Source: Thiothrix litoralis
Lineage (GTDB): Bacteria; Pseudomonadota; Gammaproteobacteria; Thiotrichales; Thiotrichaceae
DNA: 64,000 nucleotides
Reading direction: 5' to 3'
Assembly (NCBI RefSeq): GCF_017901135.1
Contig: NZ_CP072801.1
Span: forward strand, 3,221,501 to 3,285,500
Of the stretch, positions 9,218-19,283 are shown one piece after another. Position 1 is the stretch's first letter, and each line of letters begins with the position of its first letter. The notes under the pieces are model-generated. The model had not been told where the DNA came from and did not search any database. It was given only the letters and a program-made list of their open reading frames with translations. Made by a program: the position numbers and the translations under genes.

Positions 9218-10063
9218 TCACTCGAACGGAACTTCCGGCGATGCATAAGCCTTATCTGACAACTTCATCTGCACACCTTCCCCGGGGCCATCCTTGATGT
9301 GGTGCAGAACACAAAGAAACGAGCGTGAAACACCCGCTTCACGCGCTAGGCTTTTCAGGTATTCAGCCTGATCATGGGTAAAAAATCCTTTTTCCGGCAA
9401 CCAATCGACCGCTTCGAAATAATCCAGACTCGCCGGGCTGACCACAATCGTCGTGGTACCCTTGAGGTATTTTTCCGCTAGGTCAGCGAACATGAAGGGG
9501 CCTTGATCATCGCCCGGGGCGGCAGTCACAATTTGCAGATGCCCACCGGGCTTCAATACCTCATTGACGCCTTGCAACATCGTCTCAATGAAATCCAGGC
9601 CGAAGGGGCCGGCAGCAGAGTGGTAGAAGAAATCCTGATCCGGCGGTGTTGGTTCAAACGGCGGGTTGGAAAAGATATAGTCAAAGGTCTGACCAGCCAC
9701 CGGACGGAATACATCGCTGTTGCCATCAATGATAGCGATACGGTCTTCAAAACCATTCATTACAATATTAAAACCGGCGGTGTTTTTCGCACGCGGGTTG
9801 ATTTCAAGGGCTGTCACCTTCGCCGCACCAGCCCGGGCAGCACCAATCGACAGCACCCCGGAACCGACCCCGACTTCCAATACATTCGCCCCCTTGATCT
9901 TGTCACGATCCAGCTCGTCAAGGAAAAACGCCTGCTCCGGGTAGATCGGGAACACTTGATCAATCGCGCTGTAATCCAGTTGGTCAGTCACCACTGAATA
10001 GCCATAAATCTCGGTTAGCCGCTTGCGGGCAAGTACTTGTTGCAGATTGTCCTGTATCGTCAT
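9218..10063 (-). CDS. SAM-dependent methyltransferase with NPPF motif
   Basis: A 281-residue methyltransferase with the SAM motif VLEVGVGSGVLSIGAA and SNPPFEP. The NPP(F/Y) motif is typical of enzymes that methylate planar nitrogens, such as amides or nucleobase amines. A strong AAGGAGG site lies before the ATG, which overlaps the stop of the carbamoyltransferase gene. N-methylation of an amide or guanidine of the product fits both the motif and the neighbours, but this is inference. The family also includes RNA and protein-glutamine methyltransferases. Confidence 0.85.
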   Translation of the reverse strand: MTIQDNLQQVLARKRLTEIYGYSVVTDQLDYSAIDQVFPIYPEQAFFLDELDRDKIKGANVLEVGVGSGVLSIGAARAGAAKVTALEINPRAKNTAGFNIVMNGFEDRIAIIDGNSDVFRPVAGQTFDYIFSNPPFEPTPPDQDFFYHSAAGPFGLDFIETMLQGVNEVLKPGGHLQIVTAAPGDDQGPFMFADLAEKYLKGTTTIVVSPASLDYFEAVDWLPEKGFFTHDQAEYLKSLAREAGVSRSFLCVLHHIKDGPGEGVQMKLSDKAYASPEVPFE

Positions 10064-11784
10064 GCGATATCCTCCTTGAATACTAGGCAGTCGCCAATAG
10101 CCAACACGTCAATTTCGGTCTTGAGGAAGGTGTTGATAGCATCCTCAGGCGTGCAGACGATGGGCTCCTGATCATTGAATGAAGTATTGAGTACCACCGG
10201 TACACCCGTCAGCTTCTGGAACTCACTGATTACCTTGTGATACCGGGGGTTGGTTTCACTGCGGACACACTGCACCCGGCAAGAGCCGTCGGTATGTACG
10301 ACCGCAGGGATGCGCTCTTGCTTATCTTCCTGAGCCGGGTAAGTCATCAACATGAAATCCGCCGCACTGGTCGGCTTGTCGATTTCAAACCATTTATCGG
10401 CCTCCTCCACCAAGACGCTAGGTGCCAGCGGACGAAAATATTCCCGGTGTTTGACTTTGCGGTTGAGAATCTCCCGCATATCGCGGTTGGTCGGATTAGC
10501 CAGCAGGCTGCGATTACCCAACGCCCTAGGGCCGGTCTCCATTCTGCCTTGGAAGAAGGCGACAATCTTGTCGTCTGCAATAAAGCCCGCCACCTCTTCT
10601 TCGAGCTTATCGCTGACCCGGTAATTCAACCCACGTGCTTGCAGCGCCTCCTGAATGCGCTGTTCGGAATAGGCCGGCCCCCAATAAGCGTGATCCATCG
10701 AACCTCTTGCCGATTCCCCCAGCACATTGTGGAAAATCCAGTAGGCAGCACCGATGGCAGTACCGGCATCGTGGGAGGTGGGCTGAACATACAATTGTTT
10801 GAATGGTCCTTTCTCGAATACATAGCTGTTGGCAACACAATTAAGTGCCACTCCACCGGCCAGACAGAGATTGTCGGATCCGGTCTCCTTATGCACATGT
10901 TCAGCCATGTGCAGGAACAACTCATTGGTCAATGCCTGCATGGCTGCGGCGATATCCTCATGCACCTGTGTCAACGCATCGTCTGGCAAGCGGCGCTTGA
11001 CGCCCAGCAACTGCTCCAGACCGCCAAGATAGGCATTGGGTGGGTAATACTCCAGATGACCGAACTTCACCAAGTCATGGTCGATCACAAAAGTGCCATC
11101 CTGCAAGGGCTTAATGATCTGACGAAACTGCTCGATAAACCGTTGTGAATTGCCATAGCTGGCCAAGCCCATCAGCTTGGCTGCATCATAAATGTCGAAC
11201 CCTAGGTACACCGACAAGACTTCCCACAGCAAGCCGATCGACGACGGGTAAGGGATACCGCGTAAACGCTTGAGACGATGCCCCTCACCGTAGTAAGAAA
11301 CGGCAGTATCGTATTCACCTGTGCCATCAATTGACAGCACCGCAGCTTCCGTAAATGGTGAGGGGAAGTAAGCCGAGGCAGCGTGCGCCGCATGATGGTC
11401 AACCCAGTGGAACTGCCCCACCAAACCCAGTTCTTTGAGCTTGTGTGGAACCCGTTCTAGGGCATCCTGCCCCAGTTGCCACTCTGCATCATCCAGCCAT
11501 TCGTCACCAAAATCGCCCGTTGCCAGACGTTCCTTGCGGCGTTCAAACTGGCTGGGCACGGCAGAATAACCAATATGGTCGATGTCACCGGGGCCAATGC
11601 CAGCCTCGGCAAGGCAGTAAGCGATGGATTCAGTAGGAAATTCGTCAGGATTGTCGACCAGCACTTTTTTGCCGTGCTTGATACGGTTGAAACGCTCCTC
11701 CTCAGCCATAGCGACAATTTTTTCATCTTTGATCAGACACGCTGCCGACTCGTGGTAGACCGCGTTGATGCCAAGTATGTACAT
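10060..11784 (-). CDS. NodU/CmcH-type O-carbamoyltransferase
   Basis: A 574-residue protein beginning MYILGINAVYHESAAC. The N-terminal ASKHA fold carries the metal-binding histidines in HWVDHHAAHAAS. The C-terminal domain carries GRMETGPRALGNRS and EYFRPLAPSVL, typical of carbamoyltransferases such as TobZ, NovN and SxtI. It moves a carbamoyl group from carbamoyl phosphate, through carbamoyl-adenylate, to a hydroxyl group. The start at 11784 is chosen because the family begins at this methionine and AAGGAGAG lies upstream; an open frame extends to 11850. It follows the NRPS gene at 35 bp. It predicts an O-carbamoyl group on the product. Confidence 0.95.
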   Translation of the reverse strand: MYILGINAVYHESAACLIKDEKIVAMAEEERFNRIKHGKKVLVDNPDEFPTESIAYCLAEAGIGPGDIDHIGYSAVPSQFERRKERLATGDFGDEWLDDAEWQLGQDALERVPHKLKELGLVGQFHWVDHHAAHAASAYFPSPFTEAAVLSIDGTGEYDTAVSYYGEGHRLKRLRGIPYPSSIGLLWEVLSVYLGFDIYDAAKLMGLASYGNSQRFIEQFRQIIKPLQDGTFVIDHDLVKFGHLEYYPPNAYLGGLEQLLGVKRRLPDDALTQVHEDIAAAMQALTNELFLHMAEHVHKETGSDNLCLAGGVALNCVANSYVFEKGPFKQLYVQPTSHDAGTAIGAAYWIFHNVLGESARGSMDHAYWGPAYSEQRIQEALQARGLNYRVSDKLEEEVAGFIADDKIVAFFQGRMETGPRALGNRSLLANPTNRDMREILNRKVKHREYFRPLAPSVLVEEADKWFEIDKPTSAADFMLMTYPAQEDKQERIPAVVHTDGSCRVQCVRSETNPRYHKVISEFQKLTGVPVVLNTSFNDQEPIVCTPEDAINTFLKTEIDVLAIGDCLVFKEDIA

Positions 11785-11819
11785 AATGTTGGAATCTCTC
11801 CTTGTTAGGGTATGCTGGA

Positions 11820-14800
11820 TTAGTTGAGTGTTTCCAGCGTGGTCAGACAAGTTCTCAGCTTGTCAGCCAGACTGGCGACATGGGGTGGATAAGTCATTGT
11901 GGTGTGGCTGCCTGGAACAACCTGCACTCTGGGCACGCCAAACTGCGACCAACCTGCAATGATTTCATCCCGTTCGTCCGCTGGCGACTCCTCCGCCAGT
12001 AACAATTCAAACGGCAGCCTGATAATCCCGGACGGGTGATATTCGGTCTGTGTATTGGTTCTAAAAACGCTGAAAATACCGCGCACATGCGCCATGGTGG
12101 CTCCGCTAGGCAAGGCTTCGAGGCGCTCAAGCGCCTGTTTCAGCGCATACAGGCGCTGTTCGGCATCAAGCGGGTCAAGCTGTTCTAGCGTCAATGCCGT
12201 AGGCAACCCGTATTCCTCGGCAAACAGCCCCTCGAAGGTCATCATCAGCTCAGGCTCTGTAGCCGCAGGCAACGGCATGGAAGGGGGCAGAGTATCCATG
12301 ATAGCCAGCAGACTGACGGTTTCGCCCATCCGACTTAATTGCTGAGCCATTTCGTAGACGACCAGACCACCGAACGAGTGCCCCGCCAAGCAGTAAGGTC
12401 CTTGCGGCCAACGGGCGCGAATCTGCTGTATATGGTGTGCAGCCGCCGCTTCAACCGTAGCGTGGGGAGCCTGTTTGCCATCCAGCCCCAGCGATTCCAG
12501 GCCATAAACAGGCTGCTCTGAACCCAGCTCTTTCACCAAGGGGTAGAAGTAGAAAACATTGCCACCGTCTCCCGGCACGCAAAACAGCACTGCTTTATTA
12601 CCGTGCGCCTGCAAGGCAACCAAAGTAGACCAAGACAAATCAGGATTGGCTTGCTCCAGATAAGCAGCCAGCTCCGCCACCGTGGGGTAACGGAACAGCG
12701 CCTGTAACGGCATCTCGGTAGCGAAAGCAGCCGCAATCTGTGCCGCCAACCGCACTGCCAGCAAGGAGTGACCACCCAATTCAAAGAAATTATCGAAAAT
12801 CCCCACTGCACTGTTTTGCAGGACTTCCCGCCAGATTGCGAGCAAATCCTGTTCGGTCACGCTGCGTGGCCTGTGCAAGGCTTGCGGGGCATCCGTTTCC
12901 TGCGGGGCGGGTAGCGCCTTACGGTCGATCTTGCCGGTTGAGGTCAGCGGCAAGCTATCCAGAAAGAGGAAAGCACCGGGAATCATGTAGTTGGGCAAGC
13001 GCTCCCGTAAATGCTCACGCAGCAGGGTTTGCAGCTGTTCATACTGTTCCGGGCGGCCTGCACCGACAGCAGGTACAATGTAGGCAAGCAGCCGCTTCTG
13101 CCCATCAGCGTCCGTATGCGGCAACACCGCTATCTGGTCGACAGCTTCGTGCAGCGAAATGGCAGCCTCAATCTCACCCAGTTCCACCCGGAAACCGCGA
13201 ATCTTGACCTGACGATCCATACGCCCGACAAATTCCAGTGTCCTGTTGGCACACCAGCGGGCACGATCCCCGGTACGATAGAGCCATTCGCCGTTATGCC
13301 AATGGATAAAGCGTTCCGCATTCAGCTCCGGCCGGTTCAGATAACCACGACCTACCCCCGCACCGCCGATGTAGAGTTCACCCGGCACACCGACAGGCAA
13401 GGGATTGCGGCGAGCATCCAGCACAAAGGCGCGGGTATTCGCCAGCGGCGTGCCGATCGGCAATGACTCATCCCCCGGACATGCCCAATAACTGGTGGCG
13501 GTTACGGTGGTTTCGGTTGGACCATAGGAGTTGTAGACACCGACACCACGCGCCAGCAAGCGGTCAATATCCTCAGGGCGCAGCACATCACCACCGCTGG
13601 CCAGAAAACGTAAATCCGTTAGCTCATCAGCGCGGCTATTGTAGTACTGCATCAGCAGCGGGGTCGTGCAAACCATGCTTGCACGGTGGCGGATGCTGTC
13701 GGTGACAATATTCTCGATACTGGCAGGATTCATGCAGATCACCACACTGCCACCGACACTCAGTGGCGGGAATATCTCCTCAATCGAGATATCGAACGCG
13801 AGGCTGCCGTGTTGCAGGGAACGGTCAGCGCTGGTTAGCTTAGTCCAGGCAACGAAAGCGTGTACGTAGCTGACAACATTGCCGTGCTCGATTATCACCC
13901 CTTTGGGTATCCCCGTGGAGCCGGACGTGAACATCACATACGCGGCATCTTCAGGCTGGCTTTGGATGGGCAGATTGACCGCGTTTGGCTCCGTCGGTTC
14001 AAGCGGGGCGGTATCCACGTAGCACGGTATCATGCTGCCCATAAAACCGGCATCAAGCAGCCCAGGTTCCGTCACCAGCGCAAACGGGGTAGCATCATTC
14101 AGAATCGCAGCAACCCGCTGTTCCGGCCACGTCGGGTCAACAGGCACGTAAGCACAGCCTGCTTTGAGAATGCCCAGAATAGCGACAAGCATGTCCGCAG
14201 AACGGTTCAAACAAATGCCGACCAGACGCTTCAGCCCGGTGCTATCCAATGCCCCCGGAATATCCTCACCCGGTTGCAGCGCCACTAGCCGCCGCGCCAG
14301 CAGGTTGGCACGCGCATTCAGTTCGGCATAGGTCAACGCCGCACACTGAGTCGGTTCGACACCCTCCTGTGCCAACACCACCGCCACCGCATCGGGCGTG
14401 CGCTCCACCTGTTGCTCAAATAATTGCTGGATGCTGGCATTCGCGCCCAGCTTCGTCACCACCGGATTCCATTCTTCCACCAGTTGGCGGCGCTCGGCTG
14501 CGGTCAGCAACGGCAAGGCAGAAAGGGTACAAGCCGGATTCGCGACCAGCCCTTCGACCATCATCTGGAAATGCCCGGCCATGCGCTCAATGCTGGCCTG
14601 CTCAAACAGGGCTTTACTATAGTCCAGCCAGCCCAGCAAGCCATCAGCGGTTCTGACCAGCTCAATGCCAAGATCCAGCTCGGTGTGATCGCGACCAAGA
14701 TCCACCCAGCTCACGTGCAAATCACCAAGCGAGTAATCCCGCGCCGCTGGGTGGGACTGGGCGTATTCAACCGACAACATGACTTGGAACAGCGGGCTGT

Positions 14801-17800
14801 GGCTCAAGCTGCGTTCAATTTTCAGCTCATTAACCAACCTCTCGAAGGGAATGTCCTGATGAGCATAAGCATCCAGCGTCACTTGCCGCAGCCGTCCCAA
14901 CAGTGCTGTAAAGGACGGGTCGCCCGACAGATCCACCCGCAACGGGAGCGTATTGACAAAACAGCCAATCAGCGGGTCAAGCCCAGGACGATGGCGGTTG
15001 GCAATCGGCGTACCAATAACCAGATCGTCCTCATTGCTGTAACGCCCCAGCAGCACTGACCAGACGGCGAGCAGCATCATGAACAGGCTCACCCCGTGCT
15101 GTTCGCCGAGACGCTCCAACTGGCTTGTCAACGGCTCACTTAACGTAAACGGAAACGTAGCACCGGCGGAATCCTGCACGGATGGTCGTGGATGGTCGGT
15201 GGGCAGTCCCAGCAAGGTCGGCGCACCGTCCAGTTGTTGCTGCCACCAATGAAGCTGCTGCTGCCATTCGTTACCCGTAGCCAACGCCCGTTGCCAAATG
15301 GCGTAATCCGCATACTGAAGCGCCAAGGGTGGCAGGGTGGCAGCTTGCCCCGTCAATGCAGACCGGTAAGCAGCATCCAGTTCCCAAGTCAGCACACCCA
15401 GCGACCAGCCATCCGCTACGATGTGATGCACACACAACAGCAGCACATGCCCTTCCTCGCCTATATGCGCCAGCACCGCACGGATCAAAGGCCCCCGAGC
15501 GAGGTCAAATGGCTGTACCGAGTGCTCGCGCAACAAGCGCATACAGGCATTGGTGCGTTCCGGCTCTGGCAAGTGTGCCAGCTCAATCGTCTCGAACGGT
15601 ACCGGCTCCGGTTCAGCAAGTTGCTGGCGGGGGCTGCCATCCCGAGCCGGGAAACAGGTTCTCAAGATTTCGTGCCGCCCGACAACCGTAGCCAGCGCAG
15701 CCACCAAGGCTTCGACTTGCAATGCCCCTTGCAGGCGCAGCGCCAGCGCTATGTTGTAAGCCTCTGCCGTGTTCTCAAGCTGTGCCAGAAACCACAGGCG
15801 CTCCTGGGCAAAAGACAACGGCAACTCAGCCGGACGCGGCTGCGGTAACAAGGGAGGTTCAACAGGCACGGTACCCTGTGCTTCAATCTGCTGAGCCAGT
15901 TCGGCAACGGTCGGATGGTCAAAGACCGTGCGCAATGGCAACACAACCTGGAGTTCGCTCTGAATCTGCGTAATGACCTGAGTCACCAGTAAAGAATGAC
16001 CGCCCAGCACGAAAAAATTATCGTGGCGACCCACTGGCTTCACACCCAGTTGCCTGCTCCAAATGGCAGCCAGCGCCTGTTCCAGCGCCGTTACCGGTGG
16101 TTCTGAAACACCTGCATTCACCGGCGCAGCCACCTCCATCTGTGCCAGAACTTGCCGATCCACCTTACCGTTCGGTGTCAGCGGCAAGCTTTCCAGCACC
16201 ACAAAAGCACTCGGCACCATGTAGTCGGGCAAGTCCTGTTGCAGATGCCAGTAAAGATCTGCCGGAGCCGGTGGCTGTGATGCCGCCACATAAGCGACCA
16301 GACGCGAGCCGGAGCTGTGCTCCTGCAATTGCACCAGCGCTTCACTGACGGCAGGGTGCGCCCGTAAACGCACTTCAATTTCGGACAGTTCAACCCGGAA
16401 ACCCCGGATTTTCACTTGGGAATCATTGCGCCCCAGAAACTCGATGTCCGGGCGGCAGTGGGCATCAGCAGACTCCGCCGGAAGCCAGCGGGCGCGGTCA
16501 CCGGTGCGGAACAAACGGCCTGCTCCAAAAGGGTTGCCAATAAAGCGCTCGCGGGTCATTTCCGGGCGGTTCAGGTAGCCGCGTGCCAAGCAATCACCCC
16601 CCACATAAAGTTCCCCCTCTATTCCAGGGGGAACCGGTTGCAGCCGCTCATCGAGAATGTAGCACTGGGCATTATCAATCGGCTGACCGATCGGCACCTG
16701 CGGCAATGACCATTCTGCCTGCGCCTTGAGCGCCGTGGTGTCATACCAAGTCACATCGGCTGCCACTTCGGAAGAGCCATACAGGTTAATCAGCCGGGCA
16801 TCAGGGAATTGCGCATAAAAAGCCTGAACCAGCGGGATCGGCAAGGTTTCCCCGCTGCACACCCAATGCCGCAACTTGGGCAGACGTTCCTGTAATGGCT
16901 GCCCCCCGCTAGCCAGCATCGCCCGCAGCAACGAGGGAACCAGCACGATCCGTGTGACTTGGTAGTGTGCCAGCGTATCCATCAGGCGAGGCACATCCTT
17001 GACTGCCAGCGCCGGGATGATCACTGAAGGCACTCCTTGCAACAGTGGCCCGAAAATCTCCCAAACCGAATCGACGAAAGACAACGCTGTCTTTTGGCAA
17101 CACACTTCACCGGGAGTGAACGGCAGGGTACGCCACATCCATGCCAGCCGGTTGCTGGTGGCACGATGCAAGGCTTGCACGCCCTTGGGCAAGCCGGTCG
17201 AGCCAGAGGTGTAAATGACATAGGCCAAATCAGTGGGTGCAACCGTAATATCCCCCGTATTCACCCCCTCGGTCAGCTCGGGAAGCGCATCCCGATCAAT
17301 GTCGACAACCCGCGCACTCGTCGCGGGCAACTCTCCGCGCAGGCTTGCCCGGGTGATCAACAAGGGCGTGCCGGAATCATGCAACATGTACTCCAGACGT
17401 GCCCGTGGGTAACTCGGATCCAGCGGCAGATAGGCAGCACCCACCTTCAGTATGCCCAGCAAACCCGCGACCATCGTCATGGAGCGATCGACAAATACCC
17501 CAACCAGCGTTTCCCGACCGATTCCCTCAAGGCGGAGCTGATGTGCCACCCGGTCTGCCCAGTCGGCAAGCGCCCGATAAGACAGGGTTGAGTCTGTCTG
17601 ATCTTCAGCGCAGTCGATCAAGGCAACGGCATCCGGCGTGCGCTCCACCTGCTGCATGAATTGCGCATACAAAGGTAGATCCCGTGTATCAACAGCCGTA
17701 TCCGCCTGCACCTCGGTGGCTGTCCAGTCCTGCAAAATCTGCTGGCGCATGGCAGCAGTCAATAGCGGCAGCTCCAAGGCAGGTTGCGCCAAATGCTCCA

Positions 17801-19283
17801 ACATGGCGCGAATGGTCGCTTGCAGGTAGTCAGTCAGCCGCTGGATGCTGTGCGGCTGGAACCGGTTTGCATCATAGGTAAACTGCCCGCTGAGTTCGCC
17901 CGCCATGTCGAACATCGACAGGGAAAGCTCCTCCGGCGTCCCGCGCTGACCAATCGCCAGCGTCTCGGCGAACAGGCTGACCGCACGCGCAGGCCGCCGT
18001 GCCGCATCCAGAATAAAACCGAAGGTAGGCTTGTTGGAACGACCAGATGCATCAGCAGCCTGTAACAGGCGCAACACTTCCGAAAACGGCAGCATCTGAT
18101 GCTCGAATGCCGAGGCAAGGCGACTTTGGGTACGCCCCAGCAACTCCCTGACACTCGGGTTGCCGGAAAGGTCGACTTCCAGACACAGTGGATTGATCAG
18201 GTAGCCAGCAGTTCGGCTCCAGCCCGCGAGATGCCTGACCGCCGTCGGTGTGGTCACCAGAAAATGATCCCGCCCGCTGTAACGGGCAAGCACAACCTGA
18301 TACGCCGTCAGCAAACAGGTAAACAAGGAAACATGCTGGTTGCGGGTAAAGGTGCGCAGTGCATCCGTCAGCGCCGCATCAACCCCAAAGTCAAGGGTTG
18401 CCCCGCGATAATGACCCGCCCCATCAGGGTTAACGGCGCTCAAGTCAGCAGGCAGACGGGGAGGTACAGGCCAGTGCGCAACCTGACTTTTCCAGTAGGC
18501 TCGCAAGGACTCACCCTCTTGACGCATGACATCCTGTTCCCAGCGTACAAATTCACGATAACCGAGTTCCGCCTTTGCCACTTCTGGCGCTGAACCGGTA
18601 CACACTGCGCGGTAGAAGTTCTCAAGGTCTTCGATCAGCACTTCCTGCGTCAGGAAGTCAGAAGCAATGTGATGAATGGTCCAATGGAACAGATGCTGTA
18701 CCATTCCCCCGGCAACAACGGTACGTAATACCGAGGTACGCATCACCGGCCCCTGCGCCAGATCGAATGCCCGCTCAGACTCCTGCTCAATCCAAGCGGT
18801 AACCCTTGCCTCCGTCCAGCCCTCACCATCATGAACCGGCAGTTCAACGCAACAGTCCCTGTCAACGTGCTGGCGCGGCAGCACGGCTTCAGCACCCTCC
18901 GGCAACGGGTAACGGGTACGCAATACCGGGTGCTGCCTAATCAGTAGTTGTAGCGCCTGTTGCAGGGCATCGACTTCAACCGCTTCCTGCAAGCGAGCCA
19001 CGAAGAACAGGTTGTAGATTGGCGTTTCGGGTTCGAGACGCCACGCCATCCACAACCCCTGCTGACCAGCGGAAAGCGGGTATTCGTCAGGCTCGGCGGC
19101 GGTTTCCTGTAGCCACGCCAGTAGCTCGTCCCGGTGGGCGCGGATGACTTGAACGTCTTCCTGACGCGGGCCACCCTGACGAGCCGAATAATGCAGTCGT
19201 CCATCAACCAATTCCAGCCGCTCTCCGCGTGCCTCCAGATCCTGGAGAAATTCAATGATGTTCAAATGACGATGGTGGTCCAT
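11820..19283 (-). CDS. Two-module NRPS (docking-C-A-T-C-A-T-TE)
   Basis: A 2487-residue terminal synthetase. Residues about 8-60 resemble TubC-type N-terminal docking domains (NIIEFLQDLEARG). Then follow C1 (HHIASDF near 204), A1 (YTSGSTGLPKG near 691), T1 (LGGHSLL near 1094), C2 (HHIVADGW), A2 (FTSGSTGIPKG), T2 (ELGGHSLLA near 2180) and a thioesterase with GHSFGG. The A1 pocket residues read V-D-W-V-V-S-L-A-D by alignment to GrsA, close to the code I remember for beta-alanine. A2 reads D-I-E-C-L-S-S-V-T, which I cannot assign; the Glu may bind a basic side chain. No epimerase or methyltransferase domain is present. It overlaps the upstream NRPS-PKS gene by 22 bp. The TE releases the product. 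Confidence 0.95.
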   Translation of the reverse strand: MDHHRHLNIIEFLQDLEARGERLELVDGRLHYSARQGGPRQEDVQVIRAHRDELLAWLQETAAEPDEYPLSAGQQGLWMAWRLEPETPIYNLFFVARLQEAVEVDALQQALQLLIRQHPVLRTRYPLPEGAEAVLPRQHVDRDCCVELPVHDGEGWTEARVTAWIEQESERAFDLAQGPVMRTSVLRTVVAGGMVQHLFHWTIHHIASDFLTQEVLIEDLENFYRAVCTGSAPEVAKAELGYREFVRWEQDVMRQEGESLRAYWKSQVAHWPVPPRLPADLSAVNPDGAGHYRGATLDFGVDAALTDALRTFTRNQHVSLFTCLLTAYQVVLARYSGRDHFLVTTPTAVRHLAGWSRTAGYLINPLCLEVDLSGNPSVRELLGRTQSRLASAFEHQMLPFSEVLRLLQAADASGRSNKPTFGFILDAARRPARAVSLFAETLAIGQRGTPEELSLSMFDMAGELSGQFTYDANRFQPHSIQRLTDYLQATIRAMLEHLAQPALELPLLTAAMRQQILQDWTATEVQADTAVDTRDLPLYAQFMQQVERTPDAVALIDCAEDQTDSTLSYRALADWADRVAHQLRLEGIGRETLVGVFVDRSMTMVAGLLGILKVGAAYLPLDPSYPRARLEYMLHDSGTPLLITRASLRGELPATSARVVDIDRDALPELTEGVNTGDITVAPTDLAYVIYTSGSTGLPKGVQALHRATSNRLAWMWRTLPFTPGEVCCQKTALSFVDSVWEIFGPLLQGVPSVIIPALAVKDVPRLMDTLAHYQVTRIVLVPSLLRAMLASGGQPLQERLPKLRHWVCSGETLPIPLVQAFYAQFPDARLINLYGSSEVAADVTWYDTTALKAQAEWSLPQVPIGQPIDNAQCYILDERLQPVPPGIEGELYVGGDCLARGYLNRPEMTRERFIGNPFGAGRLFRTGDRARWLPAESADAHCRPDIEFLGRNDSQVKIRGFRVELSEIEVRLRAHPAVSEALVQLQEHSSGSRLVAYVAASQPPAPADLYWHLQQDLPDYMVPSAFVVLESLPLTPNGKVDRQVLAQMEVAAPVNAGVSEPPVTALEQALAAIWSRQLGVKPVGRHDNFFVLGGHSLLVTQVITQIQSELQVVLPLRTVFDHPTVAELAQQIEAQGTVPVEPPLLPQPRPAELPLSFAQERLWFLAQLENTAEAYNIALALRLQGALQVEALVAALATVVGRHEILRTCFPARDGSPRQQLAEPEPVPFETIELAHLPEPERTNACMRLLREHSVQPFDLARGPLIRAVLAHIGEEGHVLLLCVHHIVADGWSLGVLTWELDAAYRSALTGQAATLPPLALQYADYAIWQRALATGNEWQQQLHWWQQQLDGAPTLLGLPTDHPRPSVQDSAGATFPFTLSEPLTSQLERLGEQHGVSLFMMLLAVWSVLLGRYSNEDDLVIGTPIANRHRPGLDPLIGCFVNTLPLRVDLSGDPSFTALLGRLRQVTLDAYAHQDIPFERLVNELKIERSLSHSPLFQVMLSVEYAQSHPAARDYSLGDLHVSWVDLGRDHTELDLGIELVRTADGLLGWLDYSKALFEQASIERMAGHFQMMVEGLVANPACTLSALPLLTAAERRQLVEEWNPVVTKLGANASIQQLFEQQVERTPDAVAVVLAQEGVEPTQCAALTYAELNARANLLARRLVALQPGEDIPGALDSTGLKRLVGICLNRSADMLVAILGILKAGCAYVPVDPTWPEQRVAAILNDATPFALVTEPGLLDAGFMGSMIPCYVDTAPLEPTEPNAVNLPIQSQPEDAAYVMFTSGSTGIPKGVIIEHGNVVSYVHAFVAWTKLTSADRSLQHGSLAFDISIEEIFPPLSVGGSVVICMNPASIENIVTDSIRHRASMVCTTPLLMQYYNSRADELTDLRFLASGGDVLRPEDIDRLLARGVGVYNSYGPTETTVTATSYWACPGDESLPIGTPLANTRAFVLDARRNPLPVGVPGELYIGGAGVGRGYLNRPELNAERFIHWHNGEWLYRTGDRARWCANRTLEFVGRMDRQVKIRGFRVELGEIEAAISLHEAVDQIAVLPHTDADGQKRLLAYIVPAVGAGRPEQYEQLQTLLREHLRERLPNYMIPGAFLFLDSLPLTSTGKIDRKALPAPQETDAPQALHRPRSVTEQDLLAIWREVLQNSAVGIFDNFFELGGHSLLAVRLAAQIAAAFATEMPLQALFRYPTVAELAAYLEQANPDLSWSTLVALQAHGNKAVLFCVPGDGGNVFYFYPLVKELGSEQPVYGLESLGLDGKQAPHATVEAAAAHHIQQIRARWPQGPYCLAGHSFGGLVVYEMAQQLSRMGETVSLLAIMDTLPPSMPLPAATEPELMMTFEGLFAEEYGLPTALTLEQLDPLDAEQRLYALKQALERLEALPSGATMAHVRGIFSVFRTNTQTEYHPSGIIRLPFELLLAEESPADERDEIIAGWSQFGVPRVQVVPGSHTTMTYPPHVASLADKLRTCLTTLETLN

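Noticed and set aside
10237-11148. A 303-residue open frame opposite the carbamoyltransferase gene
   Set aside because: It mirrors a strongly conserved gene, has no recognisable motif or ribosome site, and is a shadow frame. Similar long shadows opposite the NRPS, PKS and IS transposase genes were left out for the same reason.
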